NCBI GenBank assembly: GCA_000403315.2
Contig: KE159636.1
Location: forward strand, 1,711,740 to 1,775,739
Origin: Lachnospiraceae bacterium A2
GTDB lineage: Bacteria > Bacillota > Clostridia > Lachnospirales > Lachnospiraceae
Reading direction: 5' to 3'
DNA: 64,000 nt
The notes beneath the pieces are model-generated. The model made no database searches, had not been told where the DNA came from, and worked only from the letters and a program-made list of their open reading frames with translations. Within the stretch, counting starts at the first letter, position 1. Each line of letters starts with the position of its first letter. This document shows, piece after piece, positions 1-8,618 of the stretch. Made by a program: the position numbers and the translations under genes.

Positions 1-1043
1 ATATAAAATGCATCCCGGGCCATCGTTCCCATAATTTTTGTGGATTCATCCAGTTGTGTTTCGATGGTTTTGGCTGGCTCCACAAGCTCCCCAATGGAAT
101 GGCTGGCAGCAGCCAGGGAGTCGGCATTTTCTTTCAGGCTCTGGCACTGATCGTTCACATGCTGTATCTGGTTATCCAGTTCAGTCATGGAACTGCTGAT
201 TTCTTCGCTGGCAGCAGCCAGGGAGGAAACCGAGTCTGTAATATGGTCCATGCCAATCCGGTTGTTTTCGGTAAGCTTCCATACATTTTTTATTGTGCCG
301 TCAATTTCTTCCAGCTTGGCTACCGTGGTATCTACGCTGGAGGAGCTTTTCTGGGAAGCAGTCTGGATATCGCTGATAAAGGTGCCAAGGCGCCCGGTCA
401 GGGATTTTGTTTCATCTGCAAGCTTCCGGATTTCCTCTGCGACGACGGAAAATCCCCGTCCTGCGTCCCCGGCGCGTGCTGCTTCTATAGAAGCATTTAA
501 AGCCAAAAGGTTGGTCTGGGCAGAGATAGCATGGATGGCGGCAATTGCTTCATTCATATTTTGTATAATTTCAAGGAGGCCATAGATATCCTCCTTCATA
601 TCCTTCGCCGTGGAACTGGTGGAAGCAGACAGCTCCGTAATGGTAGTAAGGGCGTGCTCGCTGCCGCGTATGTCCTTCATGATCTCGGCAGATTCGTCAG
701 AAAGTTCAATAATCGTATCTGTCAGGCTGCTGTGCGCCCTGGACGCCTCTGTGGAGATTCCGGCTGTCAGCTCGGTGGATGCGCCGATTGCTTTGAGGGC
801 AGCGGCAACGGAATCATTAATCTGCCCCATTGCCGCTACGTTTGATTCTAAAGTTAAATCCATGGAGCTCATCTGGATCACGGCATCCATAGTTTTTGTG
901 ACGGCCTGCTCAAATTCTTTCCGCCCTGCCGTCAGCCGTTGGTGGATATTGTTTAATTCCCCGTTTGCTGGCTCATACTGCATATCCGCCAGCTTTGAAA
1001 TAGATGTAATGGCGGCATGGAACGCTTTTTTCCTTAATCTCAT
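1..1043 (-). CDS. Methyl-accepting chemotaxis-type protein (partial, 3' end outside window)
   Basis: The frame reads leftward off the window edge and shows about 347 residues. No transmembrane segment is visible at the N-terminus ([18 protein letters not shown]), so this is probably a cytoplasmic receptor. The visible part is almost entirely the helical signalling domain; the hairpin tip carries the family hallmark [12 protein letters not shown] followed by [13 protein letters not shown] near residues 200-225, the region that contacts CheA/CheW. The start ATG is preceded by AAAGGAC. It lies 20 bp downstream of the PerR-like gene on the same strand and is probably co-transcribed with it, suggesting a link to oxidative or metal stress (inference). 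What the N-terminal ~60 residues sense is not recognisable. Family call is firm; ligand is unknown. Confidence 0.9.
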   Translation of the reverse strand, partial: MRLRKKAFHAAITSISKLADMQYEPANGELNNIHQRLTAGRKEFEQAVTKTMDAVIQMSSMDLTLESNVAAMGQINDSVAAALKAIGASTELTAGISTEASRAHSSLTDTIIELSDESAEIMKDIRGSEHALTTITELSASTSSTAKDMKEDIYGLLEIIQNMNEAIAAIHAISAQTNLLALNASIEAARAGDAGRGFSVVAEEIRKLADETKSLTGRLGTFISDIQTASQKSSSSVDTTVAKLEEIDGTIKNVWKLTENNRIGMDHITDSVSSLAAASEEISSSMTELDNQIQHVNDQCQSLKENADSLAAASHSIGELVEPAKTIETQLDESTKIMGTMARDAFY

Positions 1044-1063
1044 AATGTTTTGTCCTTTCAGCC

Positions 1064-1435
1064 TTAAGTATTTTGCATTTTCTGCCTACATTCGTCACAT
1101 ATGTAGTTCACTTTTAAATCGTAGGAAATCATAGGGATGCTTACCTGCTTCTGGATCTGTTCCGTTAGGTCCTCCAGCAGGATATCAGAAAGCTTCCCAC
1201 AGTTCCTGCATACCAGATGGTCGTGCCGGCGCATCTTATCATATCGGTCTGGATGCCCTTCCACTGAAATTTTCCGTATCATCCCTTGCTGGTACAAGGA
1301 AGATAAGTTGTTGTAAACGGTGGCTTGGGCGACGGATTTGTTTTCCTCTTTTAACTGCTGGTGGATTTGTTCCGCAGTTAAATGGGAATCCGAATGGTTG
1401 ATAATTTCTAAAATATATGCTGCATTTTTTGTCAT
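1064..1435 (-). CDS. Fur-family transcriptional regulator, PerR-like
   Basis: 123 residues, short for the family (usually 135-150). N-terminal winged helix includes [17 protein letters not shown] (residues ~35-51), the Fur recognition helix. Two zinc-type pairs are present: C76/C79 (CRNCG) and C113/C116 (CDECR). The regulatory metal site looks PerR-like rather than Fur-like: H18, D66, H71, H73 and D84 sit where PerR has H37, D85, H91, H93 and D104; Fur proteins normally carry Glu at the last position. PerR senses peroxide by metal-catalysed histidine oxidation. Start ATG has GAGGAGCGGAG upstream. Upstream lies a Per-box-like palindrome and promoter, so autoregulation is likely. The chemotaxis gene follows in the same unit. 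The PerR versus Fur/Zur choice is from residues only. Confidence 0.85.
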   Translation of the reverse strand: MTKNAAYILEIINHSDSHLTAEQIHQQLKEENKSVAQATVYNNLSSLYQQGMIRKISVEGHPDRYDKMRRHDHLVCRNCGKLSDILLEDLTEQIQKQVSIPMISYDLKVNYICDECRQKMQNT

Positions 1436-1512
1436 AACTCCGCTCCTCAGAATTTAAAATGTAACCTAAGCCCAAACCCCTCTGAAAAACATCGGGGCTT
1501 AAGCGGAAGCCT

Positions 1513-1671
1513 CCTATAAAAAAGAATGCGCACAGCGCATTCTCCGCGCGCGAGCGGATTGCGCAGCAATAAATTTCCTCTCCGCGAGCTGCGCATAATT
1601 GTTTATTTTCTTATAGGAAATTCATACACTTTAGCACTTCACAGTAACACGGTCTTTCCTATAAGAAAATA
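1513..1671 (-). repeat. R1 dispersed hairpin repeat, copy 1
   Basis: Read on the minus strand it begins with CTTATAGGAAAGACCGTG, has a mirror arm TTTCCTATAAG about 40 bp later, then a GC-rich block and a perfect hairpin GAATGCGC-TGT-GCGCATTC followed by a T-run. Nearly the same sequence occurs at 12592-12745, 20126-20283 and 20412-20566. It lies downstream of the DUF6512 gene and, unusually, between the promoter at 1689-1716 and the PerR-like gene, so it would form most of that gene's leader. Confidence 0.85.
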
Positions 1672-1674
1672 AAA

Positions 1675-1716
1675 TTAGAATTATTCTAATTCTAACATTT
1701 TCCAGATATTTGTCAA
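1675..1716 (-). promoter_or_regulatory. Promoter with Per/Fur-box-like palindrome
   Basis: On the minus strand TTGACA (1711-1716) and TAGAAT (1689-1694) are 16 bp apart. Overlapping the -10 is a 7-1-7 palindrome TTAGAATTATTCTAA at 1675-1689, close to the PerR box TTATAATNATTATAA. The -35 overlaps the last codons of the DUF6512 gene. The arrangement fits autoregulation of the PerR-like gene (inference). Confidence 0.65.
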
Positions 1717-2210
1717 GGCTGGAAAACAGCAAATGCTGGAGGGTGGTAGGTAAATACAAGAAAACAGAGTGACAGGGTCCCCACGGCCACGCAGAGGGGG
1801 AGCGTATGCCCCTGCAGCCTGCAGGAGAGGGTAAGCCTGTAAGCGGCCAGGAATGCCACTGCAACGCTTAGGAAAAAACAAACAAGGTCCAGGAAAAAAA
1901 TATCTTTCCCAAGGATGGCGGTATACCCATAGAAAAATGCCAGTATAAAAAAAGTCCCTGCCAAAATCCCAAAGCACAGCGCAGAAGCAATGCAGGGAAA
2001 TTCACTGTTCCATTTTTGGCGCAACGCAGCCGAGGACAGGAGCATGGGGAAAAATAGCAGCTTCATATGCTCCCATACGGATTCGCTGACAGGGGAAAAG
2101 AACCCAACGAAAAAATTTTTCCCTGTCCAACCGTACAGGAAATGGGAAAGTGTCCCGGTTATGGAAACAAAAATTGCCCCAAGGGCGAACCAAAGCTTTA
2201 GCTGTTTCAT
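1713..2210 (-). CDS. DUF6512-type integral membrane protein
   Basis: 165 residues, strongly hydrophobic, with about five predicted membrane segments (for example residues 4-22, 45-60 and 72-95). The stretch FFSPVSESVWEHMKLLFFP (residues ~36-54) is the conserved core I recall for DUF6512 proteins of Firmicutes; no function is known. The start chosen is ATG 2210 with GAGGTGA six bases upstream, rather than the GTG nine bases earlier that overlaps the Shine-Dalgarno. It stands alone; its 3' end overlaps the promoter of the PerR-like gene. Confidence 0.75.
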   Translation of the reverse strand: MKQLKLWFALGAIFVSITGTLSHFLYGWTGKNFFVGFFSPVSESVWEHMKLLFFPMLLSSAALRQKWNSEFPCIASALCFGILAGTFFILAFFYGYTAILGKDIFFLDLVCFFLSVAVAFLAAYRLTLSCRLQGHTLPLCVAVGTLSLCFLVFTYHPPAFAVFQP

Positions 2211-2418
2211 AAAAATCACCTCAAAACCAGTATATCCATAACCGTGTCCCTACATGCGTCCCGGTTTCTGCATTTGTGTTTGTATTCCAGGGGGGAAAAT
2301 GGTAAAATAGAACAAATGCCATTGCCAATGATAAAGGAAAGGCACTGCTATACCGGGGAGAATTACTATGGTTTGCCGGAAAATGTCCGGGCAGGAATAA
2401 AGAATAGGAGGAAGTATT

Positions 2419-3546
2419 ATGGTTTACAGAGAATTTCAGGATTTGAAGCTGTCAGCCCTAGGGATGGGCGCTATGCGCCTTCCAGTCCTTGACGGGGACG
2501 ACAACAGGATTGACGAAGCTGCTGCAGGAGAGATGGTGGATTATGCCATGGGGCAGGGCGTGAATTATTATGACACTGCATGGGGCTACCACAGTGGGAA
2601 CTCGGAGCTTGCGATGGGGAAAGCCCTCAACAGGCATCCCAGGGAAAGTTTTTACCTTGCCACAAAATTTCCGGGGTACGACCTTTCCAATATGCCGAAG
2701 GTAAAAGAGATTTTTGAGAAACAGTTGGAGAAATGCCAAGTTTCCTATTTTGACTTTTACCTGTTCCATAATGTCTGTGAAATGAATATTGACGCGTATC
2801 TGGATCAGTCCTATGGGATTTACCAGTACCTGATGGAGCAGAAGGAAAATGGACGTATCCGCCACCTTGGGTTTTCCGCCCATGGGAACCTGGACGTGAT
2901 GAAGCGTTTCCTGGAGGCCTATGGGAAAGACATGGAATTCTGCCAGATTCAGCTAAACTATCTGGACTGGACTTTCCAAGACGCCAAGGCAAAGGTAGAA
3001 CTTTTGCGGGAGTACAATATCCCGGTGTGGGTAATGGAGCCCTTGCGGGGCGGGAAGATTGCCAGGCTCCCGGAGAAAGAGGAAGCAATTTTAAAAGGGC
3101 TGCGCCCGGAGGAGGGGATACCTGCATGGGCATTCCGGTTCCTCCAGTCCATCCCGGAGGTAACTGTAGTGCTTTCCGGCATGTCAGATATGGAACAGCT
3201 CAAAGACAATGTCAGGACTTTTGAAAAAGACCTGCCCTTAAATGAAAAAGAGATGGAAACACTGCTTTCTGTGGCAGATGGCATGTTAAATGGAAGGCTG
3301 CCCTGTACCGCCTGCCATTACTGTACCAGCCACTGCCCTCAGGGGCTTGATATCCCATCTTTGCTGGAACTGTACAATGAGCATAGCTTTACCGGCGGGG
3401 GATTTATCGCGCCTATGGCATTGATGGCGACGCCAAAAGAGAAGCACCCAAGCGCCTGCGTGGGCTGCAGGAGCTGCGAGGCAGTCTGCCCGCAGCAGAT
3501 TAAAATATCGGAGGTTATGAAGGATTTTGCGGAAAAATTGAAGTGA
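2419..3546 (+). CDS. Aldo/keto reductase with C-terminal ferredoxin-like domain
   Basis: 375 residues. Residues 1-270 form the aldo/keto reductase barrel: the catalytic tetrad is visible as D/Y in NYYDTAWGYHSG, K in YLATKFPG and H in FYLFHNV. The last ~90 residues carry two [4Fe-4S] motifs, CTACHYCTSHCP and CVGCRSCEAVCP, each C-X2-C-X2-C-X3-CP. This two-domain architecture is common in anaerobic Clostridia and is thought to couple NAD(P)H or ferredoxin to reduction of carbonyl substrates; the substrate is unknown. Start has AGGAGG at good spacing. The next gene follows, with its own promoter inside the gap. Confidence 0.88.
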   Translation: MVYREFQDLKLSALGMGAMRLPVLDGDDNRIDEAAAGEMVDYAMGQGVNYYDTAWGYHSGNSELAMGKALNRHPRESFYLATKFPGYDLSNMPKVKEIFEKQLEKCQVSYFDFYLFHNVCEMNIDAYLDQSYGIYQYLMEQKENGRIRHLGFSAHGNLDVMKRFLEAYGKDMEFCQIQLNYLDWTFQDAKAKVELLREYNIPVWVMEPLRGGKIARLPEKEEAILKGLRPEEGIPAWAFRFLQSIPEVTVVLSGMSDMEQLKDNVRTFEKDLPLNEKEMETLLSVADGMLNGRLPCTACHYCTSHCPQGLDIPSLLELYNEHSFTGGGFIAPMALMATPKEKHPSACVGCRSCEAVCPQQIKISEVMKDFAEKLK

Positions 3547-3716
3547 TATGGCTGCAGGATGGCAAGAAAATAGCGTTAAGCTTACAGAGCCTAAAAATCT
3601 GGCAAAGGGTTATATGGAACAGCAAAACATTGCAAACCTAGATAACGGAACAGGGAATACTCAGGCAGCAAAATTCTGTATCCTGACAGAAATTCCTAAA
3701 ATTCCCACATCCCCTG

Positions 3717-3744
3717 TTGAAAAATTACAAGGAAATGATACAAT
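3717..3744 (+). promoter_or_regulatory. Candidate promoter for the GGDEF/EAL gene
   Basis: TTGAAA (3717-3722) and TACAAT (3739-3744) are separated by 16 bp. Its position supports translation from ATG 3833 rather than from the upstream in-frame ATG at 3548. Confidence 0.45.
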
Positions 3745-3832
3745 AATAGCAGAAAACAGCAACCAGCCATGTACCCTGCGGCCTGTCCCGGCAGCAGGGC
3801 GCACAGGCAAAAAGAGAGGAACTGTGGGAAGT

Positions 3833-5518
3833 ATGGGGCAGAAAGCATCATTTAACCTTGTGGGGAACGAAGAATTTGAATACATTATGGAAGTATTTGG
3901 CAGGTGCACAGACGATTACCTGTTTTTGCTGGACCTGGATAAAAATGAATACAGCATTTCCAAAGGGGCTTTGGAAAAATTTAATTTGCCCTGCGCGCAT
4001 TTTCCCAATGCAACAAAGGTGCTGGGGCAGGTCATCCACCCGGAGGACATGGATGCCTTGGTGGAGGATCTGGAGGATTTGCGGCAGGGGGACCGGACGG
4101 GGCATGACATGGAATACCGCTGGGTAGACCGGGAAGGCAGGACGGTATGGATTAGCTGCAGGGGGACGGTTATCCGGGAAGAAGCCGGGGGGAACCGGGT
4201 CCTGGTAGGCAGGATAACAGAAATCGGCAGCCGGCGCAAGGCGGACAATGTGACAGGCCTGTTTGCAGGGCGGCAGCTCCAGATAGATTATGGGAACATC
4301 TGTAAGGCAGGGGGGCCAAAGCAGGGCGTGCTGCTTCGGATTGGGGTAGATAATTTTAAGGAAGTCAACGAGCGGCAGGGGCTTGAGGTGGGGGATAACG
4401 TCTTAAAGCTGATTGCCCAGTGCATTAAGGAAACCTGCGGCGCAGACCGTTTCTATAAAGGGGATGGGGATGAATTCCTTGTACTGCTGGCAGGCGGTGA
4501 CGTCCAGAAGGCGCGGAAAAAATACCATCTCATCCGATGCAGGATGGAACAGAAGCGCAAGGAACAGGGCTACCAGAGCTTTTACACGATTTCTTCGGGG
4601 ATCGTTGGTTTTTCCTATGGGGACATGGATTTTGAAAGCCTGAGCAATTTTTCCGAATTTGCATTGGGCATGGCAAAAAAGAATGGGAAAAACTGTTCCT
4701 ATGTATTTTCCAGGCTGGATTATGCCAACTATATGAAAAACCTTGATATCCAGGAGAAACTGCGGTATGCCGTGAACCATGGGTTTGAGGGGTTCGAAGT
4801 GTATTACCAGCCCATCATTTCCATGGAAACGGAGCAGGTGACAGGCGCGGAAGCCCTTCTGCGGTTTTCCTGTGAAAAATATGGGATGCTGCCGCCGGAT
4901 GTGTTTATCCCAATTTTGGAGGAGAGCGGGCTGATTATCCCGGTGGGGGAATGGGTCTACCAGACGGCTATGCGCCAGAGCATGGAATGGCAGAGGCAAG
5001 TGCCCAATTTCCGGATAAATATTAACCTTTCCTTTATCCAGATCTGCAAATCGGATGTGGTAAGCGGGATTATGGATTCCATCCAGACGCTTGGGATCAA
5101 CCCGCGTACGGTGCTGTTTGAATTTACGGAAACAGGGATGATTTCCTATGACGATTCCGTCCAGCGGCTGTTGGATGTGCTGAACGAAAACCAGGTGAAG
5201 CTTGGGCTGGATGATTTTGGTACAGGGTATTCTTCCCTTGCCTACTTAAAAAACCTCCGGGTAACCCTTTTGAAGCTGGACCGGGGATTTACCTCCAAGG
5301 CAGTTTCGGACGAGTTTGACTTTAACCTGATTGGGCATATTGTGGACATGGCCCACAGCATAGGCATGGGGGTCTGCTTTGAAGGGGTGGAAACGGAGGA
5401 GGAACGGAAGAAACTAAGGGAGCTTGGGCCGGACTACATGCAGGGGTATTATTATGGCAGGCCGGTAGACAGGCAGGCATTTTATGAGGAAAATCTGCGG
5501 GAATGCCCGAAAGTGTAA
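3833..5518 (+). CDS. PAS-GGDEF-EAL cyclic-di-GMP protein
   Basis: 561 residues from the chosen ATG (GAGAGGA about 12 bases upstream). The frame is open back to 3548, but those 95 codons look non-coding and hold a promoter. Residues ~10-130 form a PAS-like fold (LLDLDKNEYSISKGALEKF, then EYRWVDREGRTVWISCRG). The GGDEF domain has GDGDEF at ~210 in place of GGDEF, so the cyclase site may be altered. The EAL domain looks complete: GAEALLRF (~338), INLSFIQ, EFTETG, LDDFGTGYSSL (~459), LLKLDRGF and CFEGVE. The likely net activity is phosphodiesterase on c-di-GMP, with GGDEF possibly regulatory (inference). No membrane segments are seen. Confidence 0.88.
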   Translation: MGQKASFNLVGNEEFEYIMEVFGRCTDDYLFLLDLDKNEYSISKGALEKFNLPCAHFPNATKVLGQVIHPEDMDALVEDLEDLRQGDRTGHDMEYRWVDREGRTVWISCRGTVIREEAGGNRVLVGRITEIGSRRKADNVTGLFAGRQLQIDYGNICKAGGPKQGVLLRIGVDNFKEVNERQGLEVGDNVLKLIAQCIKETCGADRFYKGDGDEFLVLLAGGDVQKARKKYHLIRCRMEQKRKEQGYQSFYTISSGIVGFSYGDMDFESLSNFSEFALGMAKKNGKNCSYVFSRLDYANYMKNLDIQEKLRYAVNHGFEGFEVYYQPIISMETEQVTGAEALLRFSCEKYGMLPPDVFIPILEESGLIIPVGEWVYQTAMRQSMEWQRQVPNFRININLSFIQICKSDVVSGIMDSIQTLGINPRTVLFEFTETGMISYDDSVQRLLDVLNENQVKLGLDDFGTGYSSLAYLKNLRVTLLKLDRGFTSKAVSDEFDFNLIGHIVDMAHSIGMGVCFEGVETEEERKKLRELGPDYMQGYYYGRPVDRQAFYEENLRECPKV

Positions 5519-5527
5519 GGTGGACGC

Positions 5528-5568
5528 GGGGACAGGCATGGGAACGATGCCTGTCCCCCGGTTTTTTT
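5528..5568. terminator. Terminator between convergent genes
   Basis: GGGGACAGGCAT (5528-5539) pairs perfectly with ATGCCTGTCCCC (5547-5558) around a 7-base loop, followed by a T7 run at 5562-5568. It serves the EAL gene and may stop transcription of the convergent reductase too. Confidence 0.85.
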
Positions 5569-5569
5569 C

Positions 5570-7168
5570 CTATAAATATTTCCCTGCAATTTTTAAAAAT
5601 TCTTCATGTTCTTTCTCCACAAACTCCTGGTATTCCATTCCCCGCTTAGAAATCTCTTTCCCAAGCTCTGCAAGGAATTGGGGAATTTCTGATTCCAGCA
5701 TGATGCCAAGCTCCGTCCCAAAATTTTCTTTCCCTCGGACTGCACAGCCCATCTCATAGACGGCGAAGGCTGGTTTCGGCCCATCCGGGGTCTGCTTCGT
5801 GCCGCCCCGGAACCCAAGGGAAGCTACGGGATGCCCGGAGCAGGAGGAGGGGCAGCCGGAAATATGGATTTTGGGCAGCACCCGGTCCTTGAAATGCTCT
5901 TTGCGGACCCGTTCCAGGCATGCGGCCAGCAGGGCCTGGGAATCCCTTGCCCCAACCTGGCAGATGGATGCCCCAATGCAGGCCACGGAGGTTTCAAACA
6001 AGGTCCTGGCATGGTCTTTGGTGAGGGGGAGCAGTTCCTGCACCTCGGATGCCGTCAGGTTCAGGATATAAAGGCCCTGGTCTGGGGACACCCGCAGGAC
6101 CACGCTTTCCATAGGGAGGATGGCGTTATACAGGCTGCGGAAGAATTCTGGCTTTGGGCTGCCCCCTCTGGCATGGTAATGGAGGGAGTACAGGCCTTTC
6201 TGCTTCTGGGGGATTACCTGGCCTGGCATGGCGGAATCCGCGCAGCAGCTATCGCTTTCTTCCCCTGAAAGGGTATGTTCCGGGCTTTGCTGGAATTCCC
6301 CGTCCCCTTTCTTGGTAATTTCAGGGACTGTAACGCGGAGGGGCAAATCTTCTTTTGAAAGGGCTTGGGACAGTTTTTCCTGAAAAGCCTTGATATAGCC
6401 TTCCGTCCCAAGGGCGTCCTGCATAAAACGGGTGCGCGCCCGTGCCCGGTTCCCATAATTTCCATAAGCGGTAAAGGTGTCTACCATTGCCTTTAAACAG
6501 TAAAGGGTCTGGGAAGGGTCTACGCCGGAAGCCACCAAGGCGCCCATCCGGGGTTCCCTGCCAAGGCCGCCGGCGCTGTATACGTCAAATTTCCCTTCCT
6601 TGGTGGCTACGAAGCCCAGGTCCCGGAAGGTGGCATGGGTTATATTTTCTTTGGAGTTGGAAAAGCATACCTTTAATTTCCGGGGCAGCTTTACCGTATG
6701 GATAAAGCCTAGCAAATACTCCTCGGCTGCCTTGGCATAGGGCAGGACGTCAAAATATTCCCCTTCCTGCACGCCGGAAAGGGGGGAGCACATGACGTTC
6801 CTGGGGTAATTCCCCCCGCCGCCCCGGGTGACAATGCCATGCTGGAAGGATTCTTCAATCAGGGCGCAAACCTGCGCTTCGGACAGATTGTGGAACTGGA
6901 CGCTCTGGCAGGTGGAGAAGTGCACCAGGGAAATACTGTATTTTTCAATGCTTTCCGCGATAAACAGAAGGCGCTCCTTTGTAATTTCTCCTCCTGCAAA
7001 GCGCAGCCGCAGCATACTGGAGCCGCCGCCCCGCTGGGCATAGCTGCCAAAGCCGCCGGAAAACCGTTTATATTCTGCAATGTTTACTTCTTTTTGGTAA
7101 AATTTCTTCGTCATTTCATGGAATTCCTTTAGGTCTTCCCGGAATTCCCCTGCATAATCTCTCGGCAT
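5570..7168 (-). CDS. Ferredoxin-type nitrite/sulfite reductase (siroheme, [4Fe-4S])
   Basis: 532 residues, the usual size of NirA/Sir family enzymes, which reduce sulfite to sulfide or nitrite to ammonia by six electrons. Two ferrodoxin-like half domains (residues ~55-125 and ~335-395) precede the active-site cysteines: CIGASIC (C-X5-C) and GCPSSC (C-X3-C), the ligands of the coupled siroheme-[4Fe-4S] centre. A linker at ~285-325 (TKKGDGEFQQSPEHTLSGE) is hydrophilic and variable. Start ATG 7168 has AGGAGG upstream. It ends against a shared terminator. Next to a LysR gene, a persulfide reductase, a second siroheme protein and a YeiH-type transporter, sulfite is the more likely substrate, but nitrite cannot be excluded. 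Confidence 0.9.
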   Translation of the reverse strand: MPRDYAGEFREDLKEFHEMTKKFYQKEVNIAEYKRFSGGFGSYAQRGGGSSMLRLRFAGGEITKERLLFIAESIEKYSISLVHFSTCQSVQFHNLSEAQVCALIEESFQHGIVTRGGGGNYPRNVMCSPLSGVQEGEYFDVLPYAKAAEEYLLGFIHTVKLPRKLKVCFSNSKENITHATFRDLGFVATKEGKFDVYSAGGLGREPRMGALVASGVDPSQTLYCLKAMVDTFTAYGNYGNRARARTRFMQDALGTEGYIKAFQEKLSQALSKEDLPLRVTVPEITKKGDGEFQQSPEHTLSGEESDSCCADSAMPGQVIPQKQKGLYSLHYHARGGSPKPEFFRSLYNAILPMESVVLRVSPDQGLYILNLTASEVQELLPLTKDHARTLFETSVACIGASICQVGARDSQALLAACLERVRKEHFKDRVLPKIHISGCPSSCSGHPVASLGFRGGTKQTPDGPKPAFAVYEMGCAVRGKENFGTELGIMLESEIPQFLAELGKEISKRGMEYQEFVEKEHEEFLKIAGKYL

Positions 7169-7221
7169 AAGTTACCTCCTAGTTTTCGGTCTTATATTAG
7201 TGTAACCTTGTTGCCGGAAAT

Positions 7222-7513
7222 TATTACTCCGATGGTTAAATATCGACGTTTTTACTTGCCTGAATTTCCATTTGCCGCGTTGCCATCCGTTGACGTAGCC
7301 CCGCTACGCCGCCTTCTTCCGCCTTGCAGATGGAAATTTATTCCCGCGGGCAATGAGCCAAGCAGCCGCGCTTGCGCGGATATTTGGCGAATGCCGCGAG
7401 GGTTGCATACCCCGCCCTTGGGGCGGAAAGAACAAGCCAGGCCATGCCCCGTAGCTTGCTGCGGGGTATTTGACTCTGCGTAAAATTCGTCGGCATTTAA
7501 CCGCCGGAGTAAT
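7222..7513. repeat. R3 inverted-repeat element, longest copy
   Basis: Ends in inverted repeats: TATTACTCCGATGGTTAAAT on the left and its near complement, ATTTAACCGCCGGAGTAATA, on the right. Length is about 292 bp. The inside is GC-rich with several hairpins (GTAGCCCCGCTAC; CGCGCTTGCGCG; CCCCGTAGCTTGCTGCGGGG) and no convincing gene. It fills almost all of the gap between the sulfite reductase and LysR genes. Other copies or fragments: 29713-29898, 50035-50157, 51088-51250 and 61372-61470. Confidence 0.8.
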
Positions 7514-7545
7514 ATTACATTAATTAGGGATGCCCGCGGAAAGCG

Positions 7546-8445
7546 TCAGGCACATGCATCCTCCGTAAACGGCAGGGATTTCACAAGCTGGATAAAGTCC
7601 TGCATTTGGGAGGTGACAGGGTGGCACTGGTTATGGCAGAGGTAAAAATACCGTTTCATGGATACGTTTTCAATGGGCAGCATTTGGATCTCCCCTTTTT
7701 CCACATATTCCGTAATGCAGCGGCAGGAGAGAACCCCAAGGCCAAGGTTATGGCGCACGGCGTCCACAATGGCGCAGCGGCTGCTGCATTCCCATTTTGT
7801 CACAAAGGGGATGTGGTGGGTCAGCATGATATTTTCAAAAATTGCCCGGGTGCCGCTGCCTTTTTCCCGCATAATAAAGTCCTGATGCCGCAAGTCCTCG
7901 ATGGAAATGCTTTCCCTCCCAACAAATGGATGGCCCATCCCGCAGATAACGCATAGGGAATCCTCAATGACAGGCTCCGTCAGGATTTCCTGGCGGACGA
8001 TAATCCCTTCTACCAGCGCAATGTCCAGTTCATTATGTATCATCCGGTGCTCAATGATTTTCGTGTTGTCCACAAATACTGTTACGTCAATGTCTGGGCA
8101 TTGCTGCCGGAGGGTTTCTGCCAGGGTTCCCATCATGGTATTGCCGATGGTGAGGGTTGCGCCGATGCGCAGGGGCCGCAGGGAATTGGCGTGCTTCATG
8201 GACTGTTCCAAATGCTCGTGGCTTGCTACGATTTCCCTTGCGCTGTCCAAAAGCAGCAGCCCTGCAGGGGTGATCCGCAGCTCCTTTGGGAACCGTTCAA
8301 ATAGCTTGGTCTGGTATTCCGTTTCCAAATCGGAAATCATCTGGCTGACGGTAGGCTGGGAAATGTAAAGGCGCTTGGCAGCTTCGCTCATTTTCTTATA
8401 CTCCACCACTGCAATAAAGGTTTTCAGTTGCTTTAAGGTTGACAT
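7546..8445 (-). CDS. LysR-family transcriptional regulator (CysL-like role)
   Basis: 299 residues, typical LTTR length. N-terminal winged helix: LKQLKTFIAVVEYKKMSEAAKRL then ISQPTVSQMISDLE (residues ~3-43). A type 2 periplasmic-binding-protein-like effector domain follows from residue ~90 (PLRIGATLTIG, then RHQDFIMREKGSGTR). This SGTR-type loop occurs in LTTRs binding small anions or acids, and CysL of Bacillus regulates sulfite reductase; the analogy is inference. It is transcribed divergently from the persulfide reductase gene across a 173-bp region containing dyads, so it probably controls both sides. RBS GGAGGAG precedes the ATG. Confidence 0.88.
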   Translation of the reverse strand: MSTLKQLKTFIAVVEYKKMSEAAKRLYISQPTVSQMISDLETEYQTKLFERFPKELRITPAGLLLLDSAREIVASHEHLEQSMKHANSLRPLRIGATLTIGNTMMGTLAETLRQQCPDIDVTVFVDNTKIIEHRMIHNELDIALVEGIIVRQEILTEPVIEDSLCVICGMGHPFVGRESISIEDLRHQDFIMREKGSGTRAIFENIMLTHHIPFVTKWECSSRCAIVDAVRHNLGLGVLSCRCITEYVEKGEIQMLPIENVSMKRYFYLCHNQCHPVTSQMQDFIQLVKSLPFTEDACA

Positions 8446-8502
8446 TTATGACTCCTCCCTTTTGTAAAAACATATCATGCCTTGTCCTGCGTCTGCATAT
8501 AG

Positions 8503-8526
8503 ATAGGTAAAACCCTATAGTACTAT
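8503..8526. promoter_or_regulatory. Dyad in the divergent LysR/oxidoreductase region
   Basis: ATAGG-N6-CCTAT (8503-8518) is a perfect inverted repeat and is overlapped by the 10-bp palindrome ATAGTACTAT (8517-8526). Position in the divergent region makes it the best candidate LysR-family operator. A TATAAT-like -10 at 8570-8575 precedes the rightward gene; no well-spaced -35 is seen, consistent with activator dependence. Confidence 0.5.
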
Positions 8527-8618
8527 TTAGATTTTACTATTTTACGTAGAATTTAACAAGTGCTATTATTATAATAAAGAAAAATTTGTCGATTTTTCAT
8601 AGATGAAGGAGGTATGAA

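Noticed and set aside
54..1134. Open frames on the plus strand across the chemotaxis gene
   Set aside because: The minus strand encodes an uninterrupted chemotaxis signalling domain with family motifs; the plus-strand frames have no ribosome binding sites or recognisable sequence.
2244..2492. 82-codon frame before the aldo/keto reductase
   Set aside because: Overlaps the reductase start, has no ribosome binding site and no recognisable sequence.
3548..3832. N-terminal extension of the GGDEF/EAL protein
   Set aside because: No Shine-Dalgarno at 3548, low-complexity sequence without a domain, and a promoter at 3717-3744 inside it; ATG 3833 fits better.
7208..7483. 91-codon frame with Arg/Pro-rich product
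   Set aside because: It lies within the R3 element and reflects its hairpin-rich GC sequence; no ribosome binding site.
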